Assembly: GCA_030789695.1 (NCBI GenBank)
Contig: CM061132.1
Span: 154,982,817 to 155,046,816, forward strand
Source: Scilla litardierei
Taxonomy: Eukaryota; Streptophyta; Magnoliopsida; Asparagales; Asparagaceae
Direction: 5' to 3'
Length of the DNA: 64,000 bases
The notes under the pieces are model-generated. The model saw only the letters and a program-made list of their open reading frames with translations. It was not told where the DNA came from and ran no database searches. This document shows, in pieces, positions 44,714-57,971 of the stretch. Position 1 is the first letter of the stretch; the number at the start of each line of letters is the position of its first letter. The translations under genes and the position numbers were made by a program.

Positions 44714-46130
44714 AACCGTACACTTATATACATCGCTAATAAGGCGGCATCACCAACTAAGGAAAACAACCACATAATTGTATTTGCCAATAGTTAGCAA
44801 TAACCATATAACAATACATCACCAATAGGCAAAAACTACCCCATGTTCGAGTTATAATTATACAACAAGCAAACGGGTAGTCGTAGCACAATATGGGTCG
44901 ATCACAGGGAAACTATGGACTAAGTATCGATCAATTTCAGTAGTTAGCTACGTAATTTCTAATTGGACGGTGAGAAATTACTAGGGGTTTATCAATAGAA
45001 GAAAATGACAGGGCTAAGTATTCCCACTATCATAAATTAATAATAAGATTGATCTCAAAATTCAATTCATCAAATTAATGTCTCGGGTGAGATTATTGAA
45101 CTAATTCCCAACCCTCGTTTTCGCCTACTCTCGTGGGAGAATTTGAATCAAAGTCAAGGATATCTAAATTAGGATTCAACTCTTGTTAATAACCTTAATT
45201 GAGTAGCTCTAATTAATTTATGATCCAATTCTCGTTGATAACATTAAATTAATAGAAATTTAATCTAACTATCGAATTGCATCAAATTAAAGCCCTAACT
45301 CTCTTTGATGATAAGTGTTTGATAACAAATCAGGAGATAGATTAATATGAAGTGCGTCTAAGACTAAACCCTAAGCAATTAATTCAACAAATTGACAATA
45401 ATACGATCAGTTCATAATATCATTCATAATATGGTTCAATATAACACTAAGCAAAGAAAACTACACACGAGCCATATAGTAAACAATCAGGCAATTCCAT
45501 ATGTAGATCATAAATTTAAATGAGAAAATAAAGAAAAAATAATTACTAAATTGATGCAAGCACAAGAGTTTCAAGTCTCCAACCCTTGATCCAAGAAGAA
45601 TCAGGCAAAAGTCTTCAAAAACAATAGGAGTAACTGTCAAAAATACAGTAGAAAAGACCTAGAAAAACGTGTATTTGTAAAATTACAAAACCGTGTCTTT
45701 ATATCCCTAAAACCCTTTAACAAATCGGGTCCAAAAACAACGTTCGACAGGCACACGGCCAAGTTGCACGGCCATGCGCCAAGTTGCACGTCGATGTTGA
45801 AATTGTATACAAATTTGTTTTTCACTCTGTTGACATTGCATGGCCATGCTGGCTACTTGCACGACCATGTTGGTTCGGTGTAGGAAATCTCAAAGTTTTC
45901 TGTTGACATTGCATGGCCGTGCGACACGCTAAACGGCCATGCCTATTTGTAGTTCAAATGTTTGATACTATGATAAGCTTGTACAGCCTTAATGTGTTCT
46001 TGCACGACCATGTTGTCCTATTTTGGTCTCTATTCTTTAGACTTTTCTCCTCTTCGCTATTCCATCGATATTTGGTCTCAATTAGCATGATTTGACCCCG
46101 AAATGCACAGACACCACAAAATATACCTCT
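44714..46130. mobile_element. Unclassified retroelement-like sequence
   Basis: No coding region is recognised. TATGGGTCGATCACAGGGAA (44895) and later CACGGCCATG/GCATGGCCATG repeats (45740-45950) are typical of gypsy untranslated and LTR regions. TTGACATTGCATGGCC occurs twice (about 45830 and 45905). Boundaries were not found. Confidence 0.4.
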
Positions 46131-47589
46131 GATTCGTGTGATGAGTAAAAAGGATAAGGAGCATAAAATTTTGTTGTTTTACCCCAGTCTGGTTGTTATG
46201 TTTTGGGGTGTTTTCTCACCACTGATTGGTAGTACGGAGGTCCGTAGGTCCGTGCTGATGTGGAAGGCGTGGAAGACCTTTGGAATCGATCGGCCAGGCA
46301 AGCTCTGGGGCGAGAATGTGCAAATCTGAGCTATAGTGCACCGAAGGGAAGCTTCGGTGCAGCAGCAGCCTCCGGGATGGATCAGCCAAGTGGTCTCTCG
46401 GTCGAGGACACTTGAGGTCGATCGATCGAATGCTGAAGGGAAGCTTCGACGGGGTGACATCTCCTCTGATCTATAAAACGAGGCAGCTCGTCAGGGGATT
46501 GGACCTTAATTCTGACCAAGTTCCCTCCGATGCCTAAGTCAGATCTTGACTGAGAAGTGCTTCAGTGGAATCGAGCTTGGTTCACGGAGAGACTAAGCGT
46601 GAGTTCTCAGGCCAAGCAATGTAGGAGAAATGTAAGGTGAAAGAAAGGTGTGTGGAGATGGTATACGTGGGTCTCAAGTATCTAGGATCAGGTCTTTTAC
46701 TTTCTGTTCTTCGGGTCTCTTATAGGAGTACCATATGTCAATGCCTTCATGACATTTAGCATTCCTCCCTCCATGCCCACCCGCATTGATGATCCCTTGA
46801 ATGGAAATCAAGGCGGGCATGATGTGGGGAGCTGTTTCTCCTTCGAGCGGGGTCAACCGTCTGTCAAATGGTGGTCTTGGGCCGCTGCATCCCGACCTGC
46901 TCCAGGGCCCCCTTTGGGCTGGAGCCCAGTGCAGTTCTGGGTCTACCAGTCGGTTCGCCTTTCTCCAGCCCACTCGAGGGGTTGTATCAATTGCCCCCAT
47001 TGCTTGAGCCGTTTGGCTTGTGGCGGTTCAGACCGAAGGATGTGATACGTGTGAATTTGACAGGTGCATCGTCGAGACGGTGCATAAAATGAGAGTCATC
47101 ATGGTTTAAGGCATCAAGAATTCTCATGTCCCTTGGATACGAGATTCGGAGAGTCGCCCTCCATGGGAGGTTGACACATATGCTGGAACGAGAGGTTGGA
47201 GATGACAGAGGAAATCCGGAGAGGGTTGTATAAGTGGAGGCCATTACCCTCTGGGTGAAGGTTCTGCCCCTTCAGTGTCGCTTTCCCCTCTGTCGTGTTT
47301 GCGCTCGCCGTCGGTCTTTGGTGGTCATTCGCCATGTGTTTTTCGTCTTCCTCTTCTACTCCTAGGGCAAGCTAGTCAGTATCCGGGCGTGGCTGTGGGG
47401 GGGCACTGGTGGATTCAGCTGCCACGGGTGTTGCGCTTCCTAGCACGGGTGCTGAGATCCATCTGGCGGGGGAGATCCTTCAGGCGTGCCCACAGAGGTA
47501 ATGGGGCAGCCGTCGGTGGCATGCGCTACCTCCATGGGAGAGCTTCGTTCCTCGTTCCTTCGTCCCCCTCATCACACCAGGGCCCCCTT

Positions 47590-49501
47590 GATGAATGAGA
47601 GGATTTGCTTCCTCCGCCATCGTGAGGTCGGGGTGTATGTGTAGAGCTTTTCGTTTGGGTTGCAGTTCCCCCTTCATCCCTTCGTGGATGTATACTTGTC
47701 CGCGTTTGGTCTCGCCCTTTCTCAGTTCAGCTCCAATGCCATTGGGTCCATTATGGGGTTCCTCATGTTGTGCTCGCTCCATGGAGTTGAGCCGACCCTG
47801 CCCCTCTTCTGCCACTTTTACTGTCTGTGCTATCACAAGTCGGGCGTTTGGCTTTACATTACTGCTCGGAAGGGTGGGAATTTGGTGTCGGGGTTGCCGT
47901 CCTCTGTGAAGCATTGGAAAGAGAACTATGTGTTCATGACCCTCCCCAGGGAGGCAGATTTCCCAGTTCGCTGTCCTCGCTCGCTAACTCTAGAGGGGAG
48001 GAGCCTCATCGATGCGGAGCTCGGGGCGATCGACAAATTTTTCGCGGTCCCTGCTAGTGATCGACACATCAAGGTCCTCTTCACGGATTATGTCCTGATG
48101 AGGACTATGTGGCCTACCGGTAAGTTTCCTTTTTCTTGGGTCCGACTTTTCCCTTAACCCTGAGTCATCTCGTCATCTATGTCTTGTCAGATGGGGCCAT
48201 TCGAGGTTCATCTCTGTGCATCCTGCCAATTTCTCTTTCCGAGCCCAGCCTAAGGAGAGGCGATCACATATTGTCTGTTCGCTCGAAGCAGCGAGGTGGG
48301 TCATCTCAGACTGGGAGAGGTTCGCTTGGCAGTGGTGAGAGGATGGCAAGGGAGCGCTCATCATTGGACCAAAGGAGAGCGGAGAGGAAGAAGGCGTGGG
48401 TCCTTACCCCAAGCAGGGTTCTTGCTGGGGTCGTCCCAGCCTGCAATGCTCCCTTGTCCCCCTCACACTCTCAGCACATTGAGGATAAGTGGCCTTGGGA
48501 TGGCTTCTCTCCAACCTGTCCGGGTTTGCTTCCCACAAATTATAAGCGGTCCTTGGGTGTTTTAGGTCAACCGAGGCCGACCTTCTGCAGCTGAAGAGTG
48601 AACATCTCTGCCCTCGCTTTCCGGTGGGATTGTAGGAGTCCGTTTTCACTGACTGTGGTGTTACCACTCGACTGGCAAAGAACTCCTGCCTGCCCTAGGA
48701 TCGGTCCATGTTGGACGAGGTGAAGGGTGACAGGCTGGCTACCTTTGTAGTGCTCTATGGTCAGTATGTAAGGCTACGTGCAACCTAGTGTATATTCTTT
48801 GGCGGACACCTATGACCCTTGGTATTTCCCCTGGCGTAGTTGTCCTCGGTTGGTCTGTCGTTACGGCGCTAGTCCGTGGCGCTCTTCAATGTGGAGGCGA
48901 GCCTCACTCGAAAGCAGGCGACAGTTGAGGCCACCGAAGAAGCGGCTCAGGAGGCCGAGGTTTGGGCGAGGTCGATGGATACTCGAATCTCCGAGCTTTC
49001 AGCTGAGGCCGAGAGGTTGGACACCGCAAGGGCCATGGAACTGGTCGACAAATCTGAAGCTGAGGAGAGGGCCGCCCTAGCGGGGAGACCTGAGAGGGTC
49101 GAAGAGGAGGAGGAGACCAACCTCGAGGAGCTCGAGGAATTGTTGGAGGCGTCGGATTTCTGGGAGGCCATGCTCAAGGCAGAACTTGTCGAGGTGACCG
49201 CACGAGCAGGGAACCTCAAGGCCAAATCAGTATCCTCGAGGCCCGGGTCAAGGAGCTGGAGAAGGTAGACCATGCCCAGATAACGCAGGAAGCGATGAGG
49301 GAATATTCCGAGACCTTCATCGCCCCGAAGATATCCAAAGCATTCAAGGAAGGATTTCTCCACTATCGACATGAGATCGAGCACAAGTTCCCAGGCTCGG
49401 GGATCGTTTTTGAGAGGCTGGAGATGATTCCCAGGGAGGATTCCGAGGCAGTCAATGTTATCCCATCGGGAGATGTTCCCGGGGTCGCTACAGTTGACTA
49501 G
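47590..49501 (+). pseudogene. Extra ORF of gypsy element (Transposase_28-like)
   Basis: Fragments in different frames follow the plant 'putative gypsy-type transposon' family (PF04195). DLLPPPS at 47600 is followed by FPLHPFVDVYLSAFGLALSQ, LPSSVKHWKENYVFM and then a spliced-looking break near 48120. A coiled-coil Glu/Ala-rich region (48876-49268) and a C-terminal part (49295-49501, KAFKEGFLHYRHEIEH) follow. Stop and frame changes at about 47628 and 48155 show decay. It runs opposite to pol of the same element. The molecular role of this family is unknown. Confidence 0.7.
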
Positions 49502-49735
49502 CCTGAAGTGGGGGCTTAACCTTTTCCATTTTGGCGTCCCACCCCTCCCTTTTTGCAATTCTATAAATGTTTCCTCGGCCCTGGCCGATTTTTATAATGT
49601 GTTTGTTGATGCTCTGTCGATGTGCCCCCTCCTTCGATCCCGACTGGCCTTCTTTGTCGGCCAGCCAGTCTCAAAGAAATTTGCCAAGTGTTGGATGGTC
49701 GCCTCACTGAGGGGCCCACCCTTAGCCTTATGATT

Positions 49736-50158
49736 AGTTGATGATCAGCCTGCTGGGAGAGTTACCCCAGCCTTACGGTCGTTCGACGATCGACCTGCTA
49801 GTGTAGTTGCCTTCAGCCTTATTACGGTTGATCGAATGATTAGCCTGCTGGGGGAGTTGTCCCCAGCCTTATGGTCGACAGGTCGACTGGCCTGCTGGGG
49901 GAGCTACCTCCAGTTTTACAGTTGATCGAATGATCGGCCTACTGGGGGAGTTGTCCCCAGCCTTACGGTCGATAGGTGATCGTCCTGCTGGGGGATTCGC
50001 CCCAGCCTTACGGTCATCAGGTCGGTCGGCTTGCTGGGGGAGCTACCTCCAGTCTTACGGTCGATCGAATGATTGGCATGCTGGAGAAGTTTTCCCAGCC
50101 TTACGGTCGATATGTGATCGGCCTGCTGGGGGGTTGCCCCAGGTTTATGGTCGTTAGG
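49736..50158. repeat. GCCTGCTGGGGGAG minisatellite, left part
   Basis: About nine units of 45-50 bp contain GCCTGCTGGGGGAGTTG, CCCCAGCCTTACGGTCG and ATCGAATGATCG. Each unit carries a GCTGGGG...CCCCAGC hairpin. The repeat is cut at 50158-50163 by an LTR insertion. Composition is near 57% GC. Confidence 0.9.
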
Positions 50159-52900
50159 TCGGTTGTCACAGTCGCTTTTCGATCGTATGTTTTTCGTGCG
50201 CGTATTTATTTTGACCTCTTCTTATATCTGAAACGTACGATGTGATATGTCGTTGTGACCCTCTGGAAGAGTACTTATTTGTGGAATTATTTGTGAACGT
50301 CATTTCACGGGTCGTTCTCCCACAAAACAACTTTGTTTGAAGAGGTGTCATAACTCTTACCTTCGTCGTTTGATCTTTTTATTTTTAGTTCCGATTTTCG
50401 TTACCCTAGCCCGTGACCAATTATCTTAGTCTCGACTCTCTCGTCGACACGATCGTCTCGGTATTTATTTCTTATAATTATAAGACACCGCCAGACCCAC
50501 TTTTTCCACTAATCACGTTCTAACCCACTTAGCCCTAATTAATTTGAAATTCAAATACCCTAATTAAACCTATAGGTTAATACGTATCATGAGATATATT
50601 TCCTAGCTAATGACACCCTAAGTCTACCCCCTCCCTCTCGCATTTCTCTCTCCAATCAACTTAGTTATACCCCCATTTAAAACCCAAATAGAAAAAGGAA
50701 AATCCATACGTATCAACATGAATCTTCTCTAGGCTATTCACATCCTGTTTTAGACTATTCTATACCCCCTATATCTCTCCCTCTCTCCTCCTTTAATCCT
50801 TAAAATCACTCTATTCTAAATCTATATAGCATTTACCCTCTTATTAGAACCTGATACCAGCCTAGGGTTTTTCTTCATCTCCAAAACTCACGCCTAGCCG
50901 CCAAGACCCACGCCCGGCCACCAAAACTCACGGCCTGACCTCCTCCTCCGGCGATCCTACACTGGCCATCATCCCCTCGACAACCACCACTTCTTCCTCC
51001 TCCAAACCCTCTCATAAACACACAAAACCATCTCCTCTACTAAAACTGTCAATACCCTGCACCAAAAAGCCCACGTCCGGCCGGCTGCCGCCGCCGCCGG
51101 CGACCCCCATCGCTGGCCTGACCTCCCCCCGACGTCCCCCATCTCTGGCCAACCTTCCACCTCGTCAACCCTTCCTCCTCCTCCCTAAAACCATGGCAAA
51201 CACCCTAAACCCTAAAACTGTCCTCCCCAGCCTATAAACCCATGGCCAGAGCTGTTCTACCGCCGCTGGCCGCTCCCCCTGCCGCCGGCCGCCGGCCGCC
51301 CCTCAGGCGACCCCCAACTGTGCAGACCATCCCCTGGCCACATCAAGCACCGAAAACCTCGCTGCTCGCTGTTTTGGACTTCCCTCGCCGCAAGATCTCG
51401 CTGTCCGCCGCCTCTCGTGCCTCCCTTGCCTCCCCGTGCTGCTGTTCGTGTCTTCCCGATGTCGTAGAATGTTGTACGGCTGTCCCTCCCCCTCGCATCA
51501 CTGTTCGGTAATCGTGCCGCTACCGGTTGATCGTCGTTCGTCGCTGTTGTCCCGCCATACCATTCGCGCTACTGGAATTCAACCCCTGACGTCGCTACCC
51601 AACGTCAGTGTAGCTTTCACGTCGTGTTGAGGTAAACCCCTCTCCGTAGAAACCCCCACGATTGCATGTTAATCAAGACTAAAAATTGTAATTTTAGTTG
51701 CTTCGATAACTCACTAATCAAGATCTAAAAATTGGGAGTGTAGGTTGATTCTGGACTGAGCACATAGGTAGATCTTGGACTTGATTGAACGGAGATCGCA
51801 GCGTAATTGTCTCTGGCAAGTGATACTTGACAGTGTTTGTTTAGGCCACGTTTAGGCCAATATGTGTAATAGCATAAAAGAGACTAGGCGATGGCATGAT
51901 AGTCGCCTAGACGCCTTATTTGATCTAGCTTGACAACGAAGCTAGATCCGACACCCTTGCTATGCTATCATTTCATGCCGCATGTCACATTTACTTTCAA
52001 ATTAACTGTACGCATTTTTAATTGCTCATTGCCATGTTCATGCATCTTGCCATGTCATTTCATGCATCAACTTTCTTTATTATGAATGTGTAGCACACGC
52101 TACAACAAATTGTAAGCTGCGGCGAGTAGGATCTTGATTCCTACATCATGTAATGAGGCTAGGTGCACCCCTATGCCAAATGAAAAATACTTCCTGGCTC
52201 GTGATCTAGAAGATATACACATGGAGGAGTAGGTTAAGCGACCACTCAGCATAGAAGTGTGCCTGTACAGCCACTTCATCTGTAAGGCGTAAACTCTGTG
52301 GGAGGGGTAGGGTTAAGCGACCACTCAATGTAGAAGTGTGCCCGATCAGCAACTTCAGCTGTAAGGCGTAAACCCTGTGCACAATGTGAACTCATGTTTT
52401 ATCGCTTTTAATGATATATTGTTTAGTAGCTTTTGCTACGACTTGTCATATCATGCCATGTTTTAAACTGCTGCATTCATTAATATAACATGCCATGTCA
52501 TTTCCATTATTTTAGAACTGCTAGTTGTACCCTTGCTTTTACGTTTCCTTGCACAGAAATCTCCTTTCTCTTTTGGAGATTTTTGCTGACATGTGCCCTT
52601 TTCTCTTTAGGTGTCACATGTCAGGTCTAGAGTCTGAATTTGTTGCTGAGAACGATCAGTATGCAGACGTTGAGTTTGAGGTTTCTGCAGAGGCAGCGTT
52701 GGAGGACACCGGTGACCAGTCCTAGTCTCAACTGGAGACTTCTTTTAGTTGTTGTTGCTTTTAGTAGTTGCAGTTATGATTTCGGTGCGTAGCACCTTAC
52801 CTCTCTGTTTTATTTTTGGCCATACTTAGGCTTTCGTTCAGACTATATACTTCTTTATGACTATCTCTGCATGTTTGGAATAATTGTTGGATGTTGTTTA

Positions 52901-54712
52901 TGTTGGTAGCAACGATCTATGAACTAGGTGTTTGATGATAACAAACGGGTGTGAACGTTTTAACGTGTGTGTTAAGTGTTTCAGGAATGACAACCGTGTG
53001 ATTAACTCAATGGGAGACTTGGTCAAAAGGAGAAGGCAATTCAAACCTATTTTGGATTGATTCGTATCAATGGATGCACAACTCAAATCATAATTCAAAT
53101 CCCCCTTCCACTAGGAATCCCTCATTGCCATACTCCATCCTAGCCCTTGGATGTGTTATTGCCGTAACCCTACCTACCCCCTTTGGTTTCACATCATTGT
53201 CGCACCCTCCTATAGTCCATCATATATAGGCCTCTCATGCTTAAAACCCTAGTGGCCGAAAAATTACATCGCAAAGAGAGGCAGCAACATCAAAAAGATT
53301 TTTTTGTCTTCTCTTGGAAAATCTCAAAGAGCAGAAGTTTTTTTTGAATCAAAAACTCCAAGCTCCCCTCGAAAACAAAGAGAGAGCGGCGCATGATTTT
53401 ATCTCCCCAGGCAGCCGAAATCTTGAAGCAGCCGCACACAAGAAATAATCAAAAAAAGGGAGGCACATTCTTTTCGGAGCAAATAGAGGCTGCCGCAAAA
53501 AGGAGGAGCACAGGCAGGAGGAACCAAAAATTACGGCTTGGAATTGGTGCCAATTGACTGTGCAACAAATCAAAGCTTTGCCTACCCATGCATGCAATTG
53601 TTGACTGCAAGATCCGATTTCAATTATTGAATGAAGGGAAAAGAATTCTGAGTATTTTTTGTACATTCTTACTTTTTAACTTGATGTCATACTGCCTACT
53701 CTTTTGTTTTTGCATGTCAACAAACCAAAGTGCAGATGCAAATCTTTTAAAAACCCCATGTGATTGGATGCATGACTTTACAAATTCCAAGCAAACAGAG
53801 AAGAACTTGCCGCATTGTTTTTCTTATCCCAAGCCGCAAGATTAAAAGAAAGAAGCCGAATTTGTTTTGCGTAGCAATCATTAAGAGCAGTAGCTAAAAG
53901 GAATCTCTCTCTTTCAAACAAAGAGCCAATCAACAAGGGGAGTGCTTAAACCAAAAGATTTAACTGGAGATGTTTTCGTTTTGATCTTGTGACTGAATTC
54001 TGCTAATTGGGTTTCTGCAAATATCTCTTGGCAGGCAGACAAACAGGACAAGCACATATCCTTGCTACCGTGACGTTTACCGTGCTACCACTTGGTGTTT
54101 ACTTTTTGCATGCCGTAAGCAACATTGAAGATTGAGATTTATGCATGTCAACTTAAGGACCATCATCTAGCGAGGAGTTCAATTGTCGCAACTTGAGTTG
54201 CCGTTGCCGAGGAGACTACTACTTGTCAGATTGATCTGACGACGCGCTGAACAACAGACGCCGTCACAACTGAGCGATTCTAAACTCTGAACTTTATTTT
54301 ATTTGTGATTATGGTGTTGTAATCTTTGTAGAGCTATTTTATTATATTTTGGGTCTTGTCTAGTGGGTGCTAGACAAGAGGGACTTGACTAGTTGGGACT
54401 AGTCAAGTGAGAGCATATACTAGGGCTAGTCTTGTTGAGCACTTTGGTGAGCGCATGTACTGAGAGCCAGGTGAGTGTAGAGTGGGTGCTCTAGCTACAA
54501 GTTGTTCAAGGTAACATTTCTAATATAATATTTGTTTTCGGAGCTGGACGTAGGTCGTGGGTGCGACCGAAACAGGGTAAATCTGTTGTGTATTTGTGAT
54601 TGTCTTTTATTTACTCTGCCTGTGATTTTAACTGCATGTGATTTCTTGTGGGTTGCGCGAGAATTTTTATAAGCCCATTCACCCCACTTTAGGCTTAGAT
54701 CCAGATCCAACA
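52901..54712 (+). repeat. SIRE 5' LTR (1,812 bp)
   Basis: It carries GTGTTTGATGATAACAAACGG close to the start and CATATATAGGCC (53220), a plausible TATA box. About 240 bp around this box (53098-53340) have no counterpart in the 3' LTR. It ends GATCCAACA before the primer-binding site. Confidence 0.9.
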
Positions 54713-54752
54713 AGTGGTATCAAAGCAGGTTAGAGGATCTAGGCTAGAAATC

Positions 54753-56195
54753 ATGAATACCCCAGGATTAGTTCACGCTCATGACATGCCTATAAACTTA
54801 CCCCCATTATTTAGTGGCCATGATTATATATACTGGAAGGCTAGGATGAAAACTTTTTTACTATCCGTTGATATTGACACCTGGTACATTATTGAAAGCA
54901 GACATACTGTAATCCCTAAGCCTGAAAGTAATTTGGATGCTAGAAATGTGTGTGCTATAAATGCTAGAGCAATGAATATTTTATTATGTGGAATAGATAG
55001 AAAAATATTTGATCTTATCTCACATTGCTCTTTTGCACACGATATATGGAGGACTTTGGAGACACATTATGAAAGCAAGCAATCCTCCATTAATCACATC
55101 TCTAGCAATGAAAAGAGAGCACAAAAAGGAAAGAAACAAAAGGGAAGAAACGCTCTCTTAAATAAACATGATGCTTTTATGTCTAATAATAATTGTGACA
55201 TCACTAATGATAAAACTGTGTGTTTTAAATGCAGGAAGCAAGGACATTTTAGGAGCCAATGCCTACAAGGAGAGGATATCGTCGCTAAAACGCAAGGAAA
55301 AGCCAAAGTGCTAACATGGGACGACGATAGCGAAAATGAGATCGAGGAGACTACTCACACCTCCCTCAGCTTGGCGGGAGAATTGGATGAGGTAACATCT
55401 CGCACTAATAAAAGTGTTGATCTTATAAATTTATGCAAAGAAATGCAAGCTAAACTTGATAGACAGCGATGCATTTTTGATGATATACAAGATGTTATTG
55501 TGAACCTAGAATCTGAGTTAGAAGGTTACAAAAAGTCTAATGGTGAATTACAAATAGAAAATTGTGACATGTTTAATGAAACAAATGATTTAAAAGAAAA
55601 ACTTCTTGATTGTAATTCTACTATTGCTTTGTTGAAAAATGAAAAATCTAGGTTCTATGAAAATACTACTTGTCTTTCTTGCACTTCCTTTTTAAATGAC
55701 ATTAGCATGTTAAAACAAGATTTATTTAAGCTCGAAGCTGAAAAAGATTGTGAGATTAAAGAGCTTAATAATAAATTATGCATATTGGATAACGAGCTTA
55801 AAAAGAAAATGGAGGATTTTAAAAGGAAGGAAGAGGAAAACAAGATAGAATTTATAAGTAAATGTAATTTGCTTGTGAACGAAAACGCTCATTTGAAATC
55901 CACAGTCGCTAGTCTAGAATTGTCATTAAAGAAATTTTCTATTGGAAAACAAAATTTGGACATTATTCTTGGAAATCAACTTTATGGCAATAATAGGCGA
56001 GGACTAGGATATGGTTTTAAAAATGTTGAAAAATCAAAACATAGAAAAGTTCACATTGAAACAACAAAGGTTGGAAATTTTCATGCAAAGTGCTTTACAT
56101 GTGGATGCGTTGGTCATACTTCATATCATTGGAAATATAGGAACAAAAACATTAAGTTCAAACAAATATGGGTTCCTAAATCTTTTGATGACTAA
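54753..56195 (+). CDS. SIRE-type gag polyprotein (480 aa)
   Basis: The frame is open from 54714, but the first 13 codons are the primer-binding site, so ATG at 54753 is the likely start. The N-terminal part (LPPLFSGHDYIYWKARMKTF) is the Copia gag DUF4219-like start. The UBN2 part that follows is shorter than usual, with an apparent deletion after THYESKQSS. A CCHC knuckle, CX2CX4HX4C, is at about residues 157-170 (CFKCRKQGHF). A long Lys/Glu-rich coiled coil (~215-410) precedes a degenerate second knuckle, CFTCGCVGH. It would form capsid-like particles with a helper's pol. There is no internal stop despite the loss of pol. Confidence 0.85.
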   Translation: MNTPGLVHAHDMPINLPPLFSGHDYIYWKARMKTFLLSVDIDTWYIIESRHTVIPKPESNLDARNVCAINARAMNILLCGIDRKIFDLISHCSFAHDIWRTLETHYESKQSSINHISSNEKRAQKGKKQKGRNALLNKHDAFMSNNNCDITNDKTVCFKCRKQGHFRSQCLQGEDIVAKTQGKAKVLTWDDDSENEIEETTHTSLSLAGELDEVTSRTNKSVDLINLCKEMQAKLDRQRCIFDDIQDVIVNLESELEGYKKSNGELQIENCDMFNETNDLKEKLLDCNSTIALLKNEKSRFYENTTCLSCTSFLNDISMLKQDLFKLEAEKDCEIKELNNKLCILDNELKKKMEDFKRKEEENKIEFISKCNLLVNENAHLKSTVASLELSLKKFSIGKQNLDIILGNQLYGNNRRGLGYGFKNVEKSKHRKVHIETTKVGNFHAKCFTCGCVGHTSYHWKYRNKNIKFKQIWVPKSFDD

Positions 56196-57971
56196 CGTGA
56201 GTGGACCTTGTTGGATTTCAAGGTCACACATAGTATCTACCATGTAGGTACGATGGAGATTTGGCGAGGAGTTTTCAATTGAACGTTTTCATTATTTCCT
56301 TGTTCTTGTTATGGTAGCTAGGAAGGTAGGCTCTAAAGGAAATTCTGTAAGCGGATCAATTCGACGATTTGAATCTGAAGTCAGGAAGGAGGAATCCAAT
56401 ACCAAAACCTGCTTGCTTAGAGAATCAAATCTTCGATAGTCGACGTTCTGGCGCTCTCTCTTCACCAAGGTTACACAAATCGATCAAACTCATTTGTTTT
56501 CTCTGTTGAGAAAGAGGTTTTGACTCTCCTTGAGCCTTAAGCCGGTCTTCAGACAAGATGAAATACCTAGCCAAACGACGACGCGAAGGTATATCGTTCT
56601 CTTTGAACTTAATGCATAACTTCATAGCTTTTTGTGTGCGTGACTTTTGTGTTTGTGCTAGTTTGCTTGATTCATTATTTATATAAAAAATACTTAGACC
56701 AAGATGTCATGCTTTCTTGTGTGCTTGAACTTTTTTCTTGTTTGTGTGCTAGTAGTTGCATGGTTATGTGTGCATGTTTTTCTTTGTTGTGTGTGACTGT
56801 ATCTCATGTTTGCTTTAGTACCTCATGCATAAAAACAAAAAAAAATGAAAAACAAAAACAAAAAATGGTGCTTAAATGTGTATCTGTCTCTTTGATTCAT
56901 TAAAAAGGTATTCATGAATGACTTTCATATATATGTAGAAATTGGTGTATTATTTCTTTTGCTACATGCGCATGTTTATCTTTCTAAATATTCATGGCAT
57001 GTGCAATGACTGAAAATAACTTGATTTCTACACCTATTATTTCACTTCCACATGTATTATTATTGTTGCACATCTGGAGATATCGTTTATGAAGTATGGA
57101 AAGTGAATGTAGGAGGAAAACTTAACTGAAAATCTAAGGGATATGATATACCTTGCCATGGATAAAAATAGAGCATTAAAAAATTGATACTACAAGTATA
57201 AAAATGAAAAGGAAGGTTAATTGCTCCGTATGTAAAATGGATACAATCTTTGGCAACAGTATTACCCACGAGTATTCAACATAAGCTTTATGGGTAAACT
57301 TTAGCGTTGATGTATTACTCGTCAAGCAATGCCACCCCCACATCTAAGAGTCCTTATAGGCTATGTTTTTGGGGGTGTGGTATCTTGAACTCATTTTTAA
57401 TGAGATGGGGACAATCAATCCTAGGTGATAGAATGTTATATGGAAAATGTGGATTAGTTTTTGGTTGACTTTCTTAATGATTCTCCCTATGTGCTTCAAT
57501 TTTAATCATCACCCTTGCACGTTGGTGTCGAAGTCTTAGTTATTTAATTTCGTTGGATTGTGACATGTTTATTCTATAATTGTATGTATGCAATTGTTGG
57601 TATTGGTTTATAATACTCTCTTTTTGCATGGTATATGTTTTTGACTTCGTGTTTTGGCTTTTGATGATAACAAAAGGGGGAGAATAATTTGATGTATATG
57701 TGATAATAATTTGAGTTATATGTGAGTGTTATTGAGTTATATGTGATAATAATGTGAATGCATGCTTAATGAATATGAGTGGTTGATTAAGGGGGAGCAC
57801 AAATATAGGGGGATCATGCATGTTGTTAACTCTGCACATTATCACGTTATTGTTTGCACATCATTATATCTCATTGCATGTCACCCACTATCGTCACACT
57901 TTCACACACACTATTGGGAAACTTAATGCTCAAATCTTATACTTAGTTTGTCATCATCAAAATGGGGAGAT
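56196..57971 (+). other. SIRE internal region lacking pol
   Basis: No protease, integrase, RT or RNase H similarity is seen. It includes a stretch at 56240-56600 that differs in composition from the gag, and long AT-rich non-coding sequence. Lines TTTTGATGATAACAAAAGGGG (57660) resemble LTR-proximal SIRE sequence. Either pol was deleted or the element derives from a non-autonomous family. Confidence 0.6.

Noticed and set aside
46131..48667. Possible host gene on minus made of several 60-200-codon frames (47914-47480 and others).
   Set aside because: They lie opposite the Transposase_28-like remnant in GC-rich DNA and have no recognisable domain.
51241..51630. Pro/Ala/Arg-rich frames near 51.2-51.6 kb.
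   Set aside because: They sit in the GC-rich leader part of a gypsy-type LTR and have no domain.
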